Assembly: GCF_001584165.1 (NCBI RefSeq)
Contig: NZ_CP013233.1
Location: 2,116,620 to 2,180,619, forward strand
Direction of reading: 5' to 3'
DNA: 64,000 nucleotides
Source of the DNA: Collimonas arenae
GTDB lineage: Bacteria > Pseudomonadota > Gammaproteobacteria > Burkholderiales > Burkholderiaceae_D
Shown: positions 30,868 to 39,995 of the stretch, piece by piece
Numbering within the stretch: the stretch's first letter is position 1
Layout of the letters: every line of letters begins with the position of its first letter
The notes under the pieces: generated by a model
Seen by the model: the letters and a program-made list of their open reading frames with translations, nothing else
What the model was told of the DNA's origin: nothing
The model's database searches: none
Program-made: the position numbers and the translations under genes

Positions 30868-32544
30868 ATGACTGACAATAAAAAACCGGAATCACCTAGT
30901 GAAGACGAAGCCGCAGGTTTCACCCGTCGCCGTTTCCTCGGCAGCGTCGTTGCAGTGGGCGCCACACTGGCCTTGTCCGATTGCGCCAGCGACGCCAGCC
31001 AGCAGATTGCCGACGCGTCGCAGGAACGGCAGCTGGACAAGAAGCTGCAGGCCGCCGTCAAGCATGTCGTAGTGATCTACGCCGAAAACCGCAGCTTCAA
31101 TAATTTATACGGCAATTTCCCCGGAGTGCAAAAGCCATTGGCACAGGTTGCCCAGGCACGTTTCACGCAACTGGATCGGGACGGCAAGACAGCATTGCCG
31201 CAGTTCCCGAAAATCTGGGGCGGCATGGTGCCGCAGGCGCAGCAGGTCGATGGCCAGCGCTACATGATTGCAGAGGACCAGATCACCGGTTTGCCGAACG
31301 CGCCTTTCAAACTGTCCGACCAGTACGGCAAACCGCTGCCGCAAGGCGTCATCACGCGCGATCTGTGGCACAAGTTTTACCAGAATCAGATGCAGATCAA
31401 CGGCGGCAGGAACGATCAGTTCGTTGCCTGGGCCGATTCCGGCGCGCTGACCATGGGGCACTACGGCGAAACCGCCAGCAAGCTGCGCCTGTGGAAGCTG
31501 GCCGAGCAATACACGCTGTGCGACAATTTTTTCATGTCGGCGTTTGGCGGCTCTTATCTCAACCATATTTTCCTGGTGTCCGGCCAGACGCCTTTCTATC
31601 CCGATGTGCATAACAGCCCGGCGCGTCATAACGTGTCGAAGGTAGAGGGCGACGATCCGACCGGCGCCCGTTTGCAGCTGGCTGAACATAACCCGGCTTC
31701 GGCGCTGGATGGCCCGCCCAAATTCGAGCGCGACCGGGCCATCACGCCGGACGGTTATGCAGTCAACACCATGGCGCCGCCGTACCAGCCGAGCTTCGTC
31801 AAGCCGGCGCCGGGTGGCGATACTGCATATGCCGACGCCAGCGATCCGATGGTGCTGCCGCCGCAAACCTATCCGACCATCGGTGACCGCTTGTCGGAAA
31901 AGGGCATCAGTTGGGCCTGGTATGCCGGCGCCTGGCAAGTAGCGCTGGCTGGCAAAGCCAACGACGACGCGGTGCCGAATTTTCAGTTTCATCACCAGCC
32001 GTTCAACTATTTCAAAAGTTTTGCGCCGGGAACCCCCATGCGCGAGGCCCATCTGAAAGACGCCGGCCTGGGGGATGATCCTTCTACCAATAAATTTCTC
32101 GCCGATGTTGATGCCGGGCGGCTGCCGCCAGTCACGTTCTACAAGCCTCAGGGCAACCTCAACTTGCACGCCGGTTATGCCGATGTCGAGTCGGGCGACC
32201 GCCACATTGCCAATGTGATCGCCCATCTGCAGCGCGGGCCGCAATGGGAAAACATGGTGGTGATCGTCACGCACGATGAAAACGGCGGTTGGTGGGACCA
32301 TGTGGCGCCGCCGAAGGGCGATCGCTGGGGGCCGGGGTCGCGGATTCCGGCGACGATCATTTCGCCTTACGCCAAAAAGGGCTTCGTCGACCATACGGTC
32401 TATGACACGACCTCGATCATGCGTTTCATCACCCGCCTGCACGGCTTGCGCAAGCTTGATGCGTTGGTCGCGCGTGACGCGGCTTTCCGTGCCAACGGCC
32501 TGCCGCCATTGGGCGACTTGACGAATACGTTGAGCCTTGGCTAA
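30868..32544 (+). CDS. Tat-exported acid phosphatase / phosphoesterase (AcpA, phospholipase C family)
   Basis: Exported phosphoesterase of 558 aa. The twin-arginine signal FTRRRFLGSVVAVGATLAL near residue 20 sends it to the periplasm. The phosphoesterase domain of the phospholipase C/AcpA family begins with VIYAENRSFNNLYG. The DNFFMSAFGGSYLNHIFLVSG region and the late metal/phosphate motif VTHDENGGWWDHVAPP follow. Members hydrolyse phosphomonoesters or phosphodiesters, and the exact substrate is open. It starts 81 bp after gor, without a strong Shine-Dalgarno, and is convergent with the YoaK-type gene. Confidence 0.85.
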   Translation: MTDNKKPESPSEDEAAGFTRRRFLGSVVAVGATLALSDCASDASQQIADASQERQLDKKLQAAVKHVVVIYAENRSFNNLYGNFPGVQKPLAQVAQARFTQLDRDGKTALPQFPKIWGGMVPQAQQVDGQRYMIAEDQITGLPNAPFKLSDQYGKPLPQGVITRDLWHKFYQNQMQINGGRNDQFVAWADSGALTMGHYGETASKLRLWKLAEQYTLCDNFFMSAFGGSYLNHIFLVSGQTPFYPDVHNSPARHNVSKVEGDDPTGARLQLAEHNPASALDGPPKFERDRAITPDGYAVNTMAPPYQPSFVKPAPGGDTAYADASDPMVLPPQTYPTIGDRLSEKGISWAWYAGAWQVALAGKANDDAVPNFQFHHQPFNYFKSFAPGTPMREAHLKDAGLGDDPSTNKFLADVDAGRLPPVTFYKPQGNLNLHAGYADVESGDRHIANVIAHLQRGPQWENMVVIVTHDENGGWWDHVAPPKGDRWGPGSRIPATIISPYAKKGFVDHTVYDTTSIMRFITRLHGLRKLDALVARDAAFRANGLPPLGDLTNTLSLG

Positions 32545-32583
32545 GGCGTGTTCCGCAGCTTTTGAGATTGTCAGAAGCCAACG

Positions 32584-32613
32584 ACGCTACCATCGATGAA
32601 GTGACGGTAGCGT
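32584..32613. terminator. Hairpin between convergent genes
   Basis: ACGCTACC / GGTAGCGT, 8 bp with a 14-nt loop, lies 40 bp past the phosphatase stop and before the convergent YoaK-type gene. It has no U-tract, so this is a weak call. Confidence 0.35.
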
Positions 32614-32692
32614 TGCTGCGCATGCTGCCAGCGATTCATCAGGTCAGCGAAATTCGTCTTCCGTGGTTTTTGTCGCGCCGGAGCGTCGTATT

Positions 32693-33463
32693 TCACGTCC
32701 GGCGTCGGAAGCTCAGGAAATCGTCGAAGATCGGCACGATCGCCAGGCATGTCAACAGCGCGGCCAGCGGCGCCGTGGCGATGAAGCCGATCTGCTTGAA
32801 ACCAATCGCGCCGAACAGCCCACCGCAGAAAAATAACGTTACCAGTGTGGTCAGCAAGCGCAATTTGTTGCGATCGGCCACCACGTGCAGCCGATTGTCG
32901 CTTGGTTTGACTTTGTTCCAATAGACCAGCTTGCCGATTTCAATGCCGATATCCGTGACCATGCCGGTCATGTGCGTCGTGCGTATTTCAGCTTTCGAAA
33001 TTTTTGTGATGATGGCGTTTTGCAACCCCATGATGTAGCACAGCAGCAGTACCGTCAACGGCACGAACAGCCATTTGTGCCCTTCCAGATTGCCTCCCAG
33101 CAGACCGAACAGCAATAGCAGCGCCGCTTCCAGCATCAATGGCAGCGCATATTCCGCGTGCAATTCCTGTCGACGTCCCCAATTGATGAGTAGGGCGGAC
33201 GACACTGCGCCCAGCAGGAATGAGAGCAGGGCGGCCAGGCCGGCCAGCATCAGGCCAATGGACCCTAACGCCAGATTATCTGCCATCGCGGAAATGATGC
33301 CGGACATGTGGGACGTATATTGCCCGACAGCGAGGAAGCCGCCGGCATTGATGGCGCCGGCGATAAAGCACAGGAACATGGCCAGATGGCGGTTTGCTTC
33401 CTGGCTGCGGTCTTTGCCGGTCAGTTTTCTCAGGTAGGGAATGGGCATTTTCTTTAGCGTCAT
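32693..33463 (-). CDS. YoaK/DUF1275-family membrane protein
   Basis: Inner-membrane protein of 256 aa with six or more hydrophobic segments and the DUF1275 features FIAGAINAGGFLAVGQYTSHMSG in the first helix pair and GLQNAIITKISKAEIRTTHMTG in the middle. The molecular role of the family is not established; it is usually described as a YoaK-type membrane protein. It is intact and divergent from the CYTH-CHAD gene across 222 bp in which I see no clear operator. Confidence 0.85.
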   Translation of the reverse strand: MTLKKMPIPYLRKLTGKDRSQEANRHLAMFLCFIAGAINAGGFLAVGQYTSHMSGIISAMADNLALGSIGLMLAGLAALLSFLLGAVSSALLINWGRRQELHAEYALPLMLEAALLLLFGLLGGNLEGHKWLFVPLTVLLLCYIMGLQNAIITKISKAEIRTTHMTGMVTDIGIEIGKLVYWNKVKPSDNRLHVVADRNKLRLLTTLVTLFFCGGLFGAIGFKQIGFIATAPLAALLTCLAIVPIFDDFLSFRRRT

Positions 33464-33685
33464 GTTGTTTGTGCCGGGTTCATCTTACGCCGAGTTGAAG
33501 TCAATCCGCGGATTTGATTGGTCGGTGCTGATGGCCTGTCGTCCGCCATTTTGAATGATATTGATTTTACATGCCGTTAAATTAACGGGACTTACGGTAA
33601 TTGGCTGCGTATACTGTGGCGACGGTGTCGAAGATTGTAAGCGCATTTGCGAGCTAATTTTGTTGTCTGTATGGCATGGAAAATT

Positions 33686-35235
33686 ATGGAAATTGAATTG
33701 AAGTTGTTGCTGGCCCCTGCCGACGTCGCGCGTTTTCGACGCCACCCTCTGCTCAAGAAGTATGCGAGCGGCAAGCCACGTCCGCAACAATTGACCAGCA
33801 TTTATTTCGATACGCCCGACCTGTATCTGAAACAGAACCGCACTGCGCTGCGGGTGCGCAAGGTCGGGACGCGCTGGATCCAGACCTGCAAGAGCGGCGG
33901 ACGCGTGGACACAGGATTGCACCAGCGGCCGGAGTGGGAGTCGCAGGTGGCATCCGCGGTGCCGGATCTGGACGCCCTGCGCGCGCTGATCGACGGCGAA
34001 TCGCCGCTCGCGGGATTGTTATCGCCCCCTAATCTGGCGCAACGCCTGCAGCCGATTTTCACTACGACGTTCCGTCGCACCATCTGGTTGTTGCGGCTGG
34101 CCGGCGGCGCCGAAGTGGAGCTCGCCTTGGATCAGGGGGACGTACGGCGCGATGCAAACAGCCAGCCCATCAGCGAGATCGAACTGGAGCTGAAATCCGG
34201 TGCGCCGGCAGCCTTGTTCGAATTTGCGCTGGAGTTGCAGCGTGATTTGCCATTGCGTGTCGCCAATGTCAGCAAGGCCGAGCGTGGCTATGCGCTGCAT
34301 GCGCCGCAACCGCCTTCGGTGTTACGGGCGCAGGCGCTCTGGCTGGCGCCGGATTTGACGCTAGAGCAGGGGTTCCTGCAACTGGTCGGTAGCTGCCTGA
34401 CGCAGGTGCAAGGCAATGAAGAGGGCGTGGCGCACGGTGTCGATCCGGAAAACGTGCACCAGATGCGGGTCGGCTTGCGGCGTTTGCGCGCCACGCTGGA
34501 CCTGTTCAAAAAGCGTATGCCGATACCTTCCGAGATATTGCAGCAAATCGCCTGGCTGGGAGGTGCACTGGGTCCGGCACGCGACTGGGAAGTGCTGGCA
34601 ATGGCGACATTGTCGGATGTGATCGCAGCGTGCCCTGATAGCCCGGAGCTCGATCAGTTGCGTCAGCTGGCGTATCAGGAAGCTGCCCGCCAGCGCCATA
34701 TTGCTGCGGCTGCCATCGAGTCGCCGACTTATTCTCGGTTGCTGCTGCAGATCGGCGCTTGGCTCAATGCACAGCGCTGGCGCGATGGGCTGAGCGCACC
34801 CCAGTTGGATGCGCTGGCGGCGCCGCTGCAGAAATTCGCCACGAAAAACTGTCGGCTTTGCAGGAAAAATTACTCAAGCGCGGTGACCATCTCTCTCATT
34901 GCAGTGCTGGACGTCGTCATCGAGCAAGGATCGCAGCCAAGAAATTGCGCTACGCAGTGGAATTTTTCGAATCTTATTTGCCGGCTAAACGGCAGCACGC
35001 CTTCATTGGTGCGCTTGGCGGACTGCAGGACGCCATGGGCAAGTCTAATGACGCCAGCGTGGCGGCCAGGCTGTTGGCGCAGATTGCAATGGCGCAGCCC
35101 GAATTGTCGCCCCAGTGCGACCTGGCGGTGGCTTCGCTAGAGGCGATGAACAAGGATCGCCAATTGGAGACGGTTCGTTTGTGGCGCAAATTCAAGACCC
35201 TGAAAGCGCCAATGAAGGCCGGTCAGCGGCGGTAA
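33686..35235 (+). CDS. CYTH-CHAD protein (inorganic triphosphatase-like), one frameshift as read
   Basis: 516 aa after repair. The N-terminal CYTH domain (residues 1 to about 200) starts with the ExExK motif (MEIELKLLL) that binds triphosphate and metal. The C-terminal CHAD domain (about 230-510) is rich in His and basic residues (HQMRVGLRRLRATLDLF, RHRARIAAKKLRYAVEFF) and binds polyphosphate. Together they resemble YgiF-type triphosphatases. I chose ATG 33686 so that ExExK is N-terminal; an upstream ATG would add 13 residues. The frame breaks near 34842 (CC for CCC; restored KFAHEKLSALQEK). Confidence 0.87.
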
Positions 35236-35386
35236 AGGCCTTGTAACAACTGCTGCGCCATGGCAGCATTTGATGCAAAATATGCCCGCCGAGCTTTTCC
35301 TGTAACGCAGTGGATGAAGGTGAGCGGAGTCGGCGAGTTGCGTTTCCGTGTGCGAAACGCCCCGCGGGAAACAACCGGAGTTGAAT

Positions 35387-35611
35387 ATGACCTACGAAGA
35401 ATACCTGGATGAAGTCACTACTTTGATGGTAGAGATCTATGAATTGTCCGATGCTGCCGCCATCAAGTTCGTGATGCGCGCCCAAGCCGCCGATTTCTTT
35501 ACCTTGCACGACGACGATCCGGCCATGCGCACGCTGGAGCGTGCTCGCGCGGATGCCAAAACCATCTACGAACAGCGTAACAAGTCGCGTCCCGAGTTGT
35601 ATCGTAAATAA
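35387..35611 (+). CDS. Small conserved-looking acidic protein, unknown
   Basis: A 74-aa protein that starts at ATG 35387 after CCGGAG. It is acidic and mostly helical in character (MTYEEYLDEVTTLMVEIYEL, then AMRTLERARADAKTIYEQR), without a signal or membrane segment. Good codon use and a clear Shine-Dalgarno support a real gene. I do not recognise a family. It lies 56 bp before the pseudouridine-synthase homologue on the same strand and may be co-transcribed with it. Confidence 0.6.
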   Translation: MTYEEYLDEVTTLMVEIYELSDAAAIKFVMRAQAADFFTLHDDDPAMRTLERARADAKTIYEQRNKSRPELYRK

Positions 35612-35667
35612 ACGTGCGGCGGTTACAATAGCCGCCCGCATTATTGACCTCATTCGATACCTTACCT

Positions 35668-36408
35668 ATGACAGAATCCATCCGCCTTGCCAAATACCTG
35701 GCCGAACAGCAAGCCTGTTCGCGCCGCGAAGCCGAACAATATATCGAGGGCGGGTGGGTCAAGGTCGACGGCGTGGTGGTGGAAGAGCCGGGATTTCGTA
35801 TCAATGCCCGGCAAAAAATCGAGCTGGCGCCGGAGGCCAGCCTTGAATCCCAGGATCCAGTCACCATCCTGTTTCACAAACCGGCTGGCCTCGATCTGTT
35901 TGCCGATTCACAATTGCCGGTGGCAGAACTCGCTTCACGCCTGATCCTCGCCGACAAACGGGCTGCGGACGATCGCGCCGAGCTGCGTTTCCTGAAGCGC
36001 CATTTATCGAATCTGACGCTGATTGAACCGCTCGAAACCATGGCGAGCGGCCTGCTGATCTTCAGCCAGGATTGGCGTGTCACGCGCAAGCTGGTCGACG
36101 ATGCGGCGAAGATCGAACATGAATACATCGTGGAAGTTGCCGGCGATATCGTTGACGATGGCTTGAAATTATTGAATCACGGCTTGAGTTTCAATCGCAA
36201 GCCGCTGCCGCCGATCAAGGTGAGCTGGCAGAACGAGACGCGTTTGCGCTTTGCGTTGAAGGCACCGCCGCGGGGCCTGATCGTGCATATGTGCGATCAG
36301 GTTGGCTTGCAGGCGGTGGCAATCAAGCGGATTCGCATTGGGCGCGTGCCGATGGCGGGCTTGGCCGTTGGTGAGTGGCGTTATCTGCTGGGTTACGAAC
36401 GGTTTTGA
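35668..36408 (+). CDS. S4-domain RNA pseudouridine synthase homologue, catalytic Asp replaced by Glu
   Basis: A 246-aa protein with the RluB/RluE/RluF layout: an N-terminal S4 RNA-binding domain (residues 3-60, RLAKYLAEQQACSRREAEQYI) and a synthase-like domain beginning at LFHKPAGLDLF. In active enzymes the loop reads GRLDxxxxGLLLLT with the nucleophilic Asp; here the aligned segment is EPLETMASGLLIFSQD, so Glu stands where Asp is otherwise invariant and the preceding Gly-Arg is lost. The C-terminal fold is otherwise kept (IKRIRIGRVPMAGLAVGEWR). It may bind RNA without making pseudouridine. The start could also be TTG 35644, eight codons upstream. Confidence 0.82.
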   Translation: MTESIRLAKYLAEQQACSRREAEQYIEGGWVKVDGVVVEEPGFRINARQKIELAPEASLESQDPVTILFHKPAGLDLFADSQLPVAELASRLILADKRAADDRAELRFLKRHLSNLTLIEPLETMASGLLIFSQDWRVTRKLVDDAAKIEHEYIVEVAGDIVDDGLKLLNHGLSFNRKPLPPIKVSWQNETRLRFALKAPPRGLIVHMCDQVGLQAVAIKRIRIGRVPMAGLAVGEWRYLLGYERF

Positions 36409-36468
36409 AGCGTCTCTGAGGACGCTTTGCGGCCAGATAGCTACGGCAGCGCGTAGCTCGGATCAGTA

Positions 36469-36545
36469 GTTAAATGGGGTCAGAGTTTTTTTTCGGCGGG
36501 GGTTTTGCCGAAAATTACTCTGACCCCTTTTAACGGGCCACGGAG
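36469..36545. repeat. Palindromic repeat element, copy 1
   Basis: GTTAAATGGGGTCAGAGT and its inverse ACTCTGACCCCTTTTAA enclose a second hairpin (TTCGGC...GCCGAA) and are followed by CGGGCCACGGAG. The same unit recurs at 36887-36972. These GGGGTCAGAGT palindromes resemble REP-type units spread by RAYT (Y1) transposases in proteobacteria; no transposase gene lies in the window. The link to RAYT is inference. Confidence 0.75.
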
Positions 36546-36614
36546 TGAGTGCGGTGATGCATCAGCCTTTTTCGTCTGACGTTACTTAAAACGGTTTCTA
36601 CTCCGTGGAAGCTT

Positions 36615-36776
36615 GCCGGGGGTAGCCCGGCAGCTAGTTACTTTTCTTGCTTCGCCAAGAAAAGTAACCAAAAGAAGGCGATCGCACAGCCGTTGCCCGC
36701 CGTTGGCGGGTTCCCAAATGAGACGTGCGCCAGTCGGATGGGACACAAACTCGCTGCGCTCAAACATGTGTCCCAT
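36615..36776. repeat. Cluster of three hairpins inside the repeat island
   Basis: Three inverted repeats follow each other: GCCGGG/CCCGGC (36615-36631); GTTACTTTTCTT/AAGAAAAGTAAC with an 8-nt loop (36637-36668), perfect over 12 bp; and ATGGGACACA/TGTGTCCCAT (36738-36776). The second resembles an intergenic repeat I associate with Burkholderiales genomes. No protein is supported here. Confidence 0.7.
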
Positions 36777-36886
36777 AATTCCCGACTGTCGCCCGTCCCA
36801 TTTGGCAACGTCAGCATGCGAGAAGTCAAAAGCAACGACAACTGCAACGTCAAAACCAACAACAACGTCAAAACCAGCCCCGAGAA

Positions 36887-36972
36887 GTTAAATGGGGTCA
36901 GAGTTTTTTTCGCGGTCTTTTGCGAAAATTACACTTCCCGCGCAGCTCTGACCCATTTAACGGACCACGGAG
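36887..36972. repeat. Palindromic repeat element, copy 2
   Basis: Second copy of the element at 36469: GTTAAATGGGGTCAGAGT, an inner hairpin (TCGCGGTCTTTTGCGA), then CTCTGACCCATTTAA and CGGACCACGGAG. Copies 1 and 2 are in the same orientation and differ in the loop and a few stem positions. The left flank holds a short tandem AACGTCAAAACC (twice). Confidence 0.75.
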
Positions 36973-37012
36973 CGCATGCGGTGGCGTTAGCTCAAGCCGG
37001 ACTCATCAAACA

Positions 37013-37651
37013 TCAGCTTTTGCAAACCGTCCCCGCATTCGCCTTGAACCCTTCGACATTTGCCGCAATCCCATCCACCGCGCCGGCTACAGTGCGTTGC
37101 ACGCCTAGCACCAGTGCGTCGATGCCGCTGCCTACCGGTTCTGTTAGCGTGAGTTGGCAGGCGGTGGTGCGGCTGTTGTCGGAGCGGGTGATGGTCCAGC
37201 CGTAGGTGGCTTGTACTTGCTGGCCGGGGACGGCGTCGAATTCGCGCAGTTCGATGGCGATGCGGTATACCGGTTGGTCGATTGGCCGGCCGTTGCGGCT
37301 GACGTCGGTGGCGTTGAGACGATTGGCTAGGCCGCTGGCGAAGGCGTCGCGCAATTCATTGTTGAATGGCGAGGACCAGCGCTCCTGTTCCAGGATGTCG
37401 ACCCGGATCGCTGATGTCGCACCGGCGCTGCGCACGACCAGTTGCGGACGGGCCAGCCGTTCCGGCAGGGCGATCGGCGATATTTCGATGAAGGTACGCG
37501 CGTTCGATGCCGTGCCGGTTGGCGTTGTGTTCGCTGTGCCCGCAGGCGTCGCCAATGTGTAGAAATGGGTAGGCGCCGAGGCACAGCCGGCCAGCAGCAG
37601 CGCGGCCCCCAGGGAATACAAGAGCGTCGATCTTGGCATGGTCAATCTCAT
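37013..37651 (-). CDS. pqiC: PqiC-like outer-membrane lipoprotein
   Basis: A 212-aa lipoprotein with a lipobox (LLLAGCAS) that anchors it, presumably to the outer membrane, and an ABC-transport-auxiliary (DUF330) domain typical of PqiC/YmbA. PqiC sits at the outer-membrane end of the Pqi lipid-transport bridge. Its ATG overlaps the stop of pqiB (TAATG), so translation is coupled; a second ATG four codons on (37639) is possible. It is the last gene of the pqi operon and abuts the repeat island. Confidence 0.88.
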   Translation of the reverse strand: MRLTMPRSTLLYSLGAALLLAGCASAPTHFYTLATPAGTANTTPTGTASNARTFIEISPIALPERLARPQLVVRSAGATSAIRVDILEQERWSSPFNNELRDAFASGLANRLNATDVSRNGRPIDQPVYRIAIELREFDAVPGQQVQATYGWTITRSDNSRTTACQLTLTEPVGSGIDALVLGVQRTVAGAVDGIAANVEGFKANAGTVCKS

Positions 37652-39273
37652 TATTTGTTTTCCTCCTGCTTGCCGCGAATCAGCGATTCGGGATGGCGTT
37701 CCAGATAATCGGTCAATACCCGCAGCGAAGCCGCCGAACGTGTCAGTTCCTGCAAGGTCTGACGAATATCCTGCTGCAATGGCGAATTGTCGGACAGGGT
37801 GCGATTGGCGTTGTCCAGCGTCTTGCGTACATCCTTCATGGCCGAAGCAATTTCCGGCGCGACATCATTGTTCAGGCTCTTGGTCAGTTGTTCGGCGTTG
37901 AGCAACGTACGGTTCATTGTGCCCAGCGTCGTTCGCAGATCAGCGGCGATCTGGTCGAACGGCACTTTGCTCAGGTTCTTGGCGATTTCGGCGATCTGCG
38001 ACTGGATTTCATCCAGGCTGTTCGGAATGGTCGGCAGCACGATCACCGGGGATGAGGTGTCGATCTTGACCGGCGGCGCTTTCGGGAAGAAGTCCAGCGC
38101 AATGTACAGTTGGCCGGTCAACAGGTTGCCGGTGCGCAGCTGCGCACGCAAGCCGCGACTGACCATATATTCCAGGCGCTGCTTGGCGGTGTACTCTGAA
38201 TGACGTTCGTCCTCAGCATACTTGCGTCCAAGCCGCTCTGGATAAATCTGCACCGCGACTGGCATCTGGAATTCACGTTTCTTGGCATCGTATTCGAGGC
38301 CGATCGATTTGACTTCACCCAACACCACGCCACGGAAATCGATGGTGGTGCCAGGCGTCAGTCCGCGTAGGGACTGGTTGAAGTAAAGCAGTACGGTTTC
38401 CGACGGGCCGTCCGGTTCCTTCATTGCGGTTTCTTGATCTTCGGCCAGCGCGAAGGTGGTGTTTTCCTTTGCCAGCGGTCCGAGATTGTCTTCCGGCGCC
38501 TGGAACGCGATGCCACCCAACACCACGGTGGCCAACGATTGAGTGCGCAATTTGAAGCCGCTGGCGTTGATCTGCATGTCAAAGCCACTGGCGTGCCAGA
38601 ACCGGGTGTTGACGCCAATGAATTTTTCGTAAGGCTTGTCGATGAAAATGCGCATCGTGACGCCTTTGCCATCTTCATCCAGATCGTAGGCGGCCAACTG
38701 GCCGACCTTGATGCGCCGGAAGTAGATGGGTGAGCCGATATCCAGCGATCCGATGTCGGTCGCATGCAGCATGAATTGCTTGCCGGGAGAGTCGAGCGCA
38801 ACGATCGGTTGTACCTCGAGACCGGTGAAATCGTCTTTCTTGTCCTTGGAGACGCCGGCGTCGGCGCCAATGTACGCACCCGACAGCAAGGTGCCCAGGC
38901 CTGAAATGCCGGACGCGGCCACGCGTGGACGCACCACCCAGAAACGGGTATCGGTGGCGGTGAAACTCTCGGCTTCTTTCGACAGCTGGACATTGGCCAG
39001 CACATGCTTGCGGTCTTTGCTCAGCGTGATGGTCTGTACCACGCCGATGTCGACATCGCGGTACTTGACCTTGGTTTTTCCGGCCTCCAAGCCTTCAGCC
39101 GTGCGGAACGTGATGGTGATGGATGGGCCGCGCTCGACCAGTATCTTGACCACCAGCGTCAGGCCAACTACCGCAGCGACAATCGGAATCAGCCATATCA
39201 GCGATGGCAACCAATCACGTTTGCGGCTCAGTTTCGGTTCTGGCAGGGGCGGCACGGTGTTTTCATCACTCAT
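37651..39273 (-). CDS. pqiB: Intermembrane transport protein PqiB (three MCE domains)
   Basis: Periplasm-spanning lipid transport protein of 540 aa. After one N-terminal membrane helix (WLPSLIWLIPIVAAVVGLTLV) there are three MCE/MlaD domains, starting near residues 45, 160 and 285. Each opens with the GLxxGxTxVxxRDVxIG-like pattern (for example GLEAGKTKVKYRDVDIG and GLTPGTTIDFRGVVLG). A long helical C-terminus (about 430-530) forms the needle seen in E. coli PqiB. It overlaps both neighbours (ATGA with pqiA, TAATG with pqiC). Confidence 0.94.
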   Translation of the reverse strand: MSDENTVPPLPEPKLSRKRDWLPSLIWLIPIVAAVVGLTLVVKILVERGPSITITFRTAEGLEAGKTKVKYRDVDIGVVQTITLSKDRKHVLANVQLSKEAESFTATDTRFWVVRPRVAASGISGLGTLLSGAYIGADAGVSKDKKDDFTGLEVQPIVALDSPGKQFMLHATDIGSLDIGSPIYFRRIKVGQLAAYDLDEDGKGVTMRIFIDKPYEKFIGVNTRFWHASGFDMQINASGFKLRTQSLATVVLGGIAFQAPEDNLGPLAKENTTFALAEDQETAMKEPDGPSETVLLYFNQSLRGLTPGTTIDFRGVVLGEVKSIGLEYDAKKREFQMPVAVQIYPERLGRKYAEDERHSEYTAKQRLEYMVSRGLRAQLRTGNLLTGQLYIALDFFPKAPPVKIDTSSPVIVLPTIPNSLDEIQSQIAEIAKNLSKVPFDQIAADLRTTLGTMNRTLLNAEQLTKSLNNDVAPEIASAMKDVRKTLDNANRTLSDNSPLQQDIRQTLQELTRSAASLRVLTDYLERHPESLIRGKQEENK

Positions 39274-39995
39274 CTTGTACTTTCTTTCATTTCATCTAAC
39301 TCTTGATCGCCGCTGTCCCAGGTCAGGCGCGGATCGAAACTCAGCGCGGCAAGCATCGTCAGGACCACCACCGAGGCAAACGCCAGTACGCCGAAACCGG
39401 CAGTGATCTTGGCAAAGCCTTCGATCTGCACCAGGCCGGCCAGCAGAGACACCACGAATACGTCCAGCATCGACCAGCGGCCGATGATTTCGACCAGTCG
39501 ATACAGTTTGGCGCGTTCCAGGCGGCGCCAACGGCTGCGTCGTTGCGCTGTCAAGGTCAGCAGGATCAGCGAGGCTAGTTTGAACAGCGGTACCAGGAAG
39601 CTGGCGATGAAAATGATCGCCGCCAGTTCCCAGGCGCCGGATACCCAGAAATAGATCACGCCGCTCATGATGGTGTCTTCCTGGACGCCAAGCAAGGTCT
39701 TGGTAATCATGACCGGCATCAGATTGGCCGGGATGTACATGATGCAGGCGGCAATCAGAAAGGCCCAGCTGCGCCGGATGCTGTCGGGTTTGCGTTTGTG
39801 GAGTGCTGTGCCGCAGCGTTGGCAGTGTTCATCTTCACGCACTTCCTGCCACACCGTCCCGCAGTGATGGCAGGACATCATGCCAAGGCTGGCCGCGGTA
39901 TGTACAGGCAGATCTTCGTTACCTTCAAGGCCGGATGCGCTGGCCCCGCCATCACTTGCGACTGTGCTTGAATTGGCTGAATTGACGTTGATCAT
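39270..39995 (-). CDS. pqiA: Paraquat-inducible protein A, C-terminal-type half
   Basis: Inner-membrane protein of 241 aa, one of two adjacent PqiA-domain genes. A rubredoxin-like zinc knuckle (CHHCGTVW ... CQRCG) precedes four membrane helices of the PqiA fold. I start it at ATG 39995, which overlaps the previous stop (TGATG); a longer reading would run into the upstream gene. E. coli has both halves in one PqiA chain; here they are separate coupled genes feeding PqiB. Confidence 0.9.
   Translation of the reverse strand: MINVNSANSSTVASDGGASASGLEGNEDLPVHTAASLGMMSCHHCGTVWQEVREDEHCQRCGTALHKRKPDSIRRSWAFLIAACIMYIPANLMPVMITKTLLGVQEDTIMSGVIYFWVSGAWELAAIIFIASFLVPLFKLASLILLTLTAQRRSRWRRLERAKLYRLVEIIGRWSMLDVFVVSLLAGLVQIEGFAKITAGFGVLAFASVVVLTMLAALSFDPRLTWDSGDQELDEMKESTR

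Noticed and set aside
36830..36880. CRISPR-like repeats in the repeat island
   Set aside because: Only two copies of AACGTCAAAACC with no regular spacers; it is a short tandem repeat.
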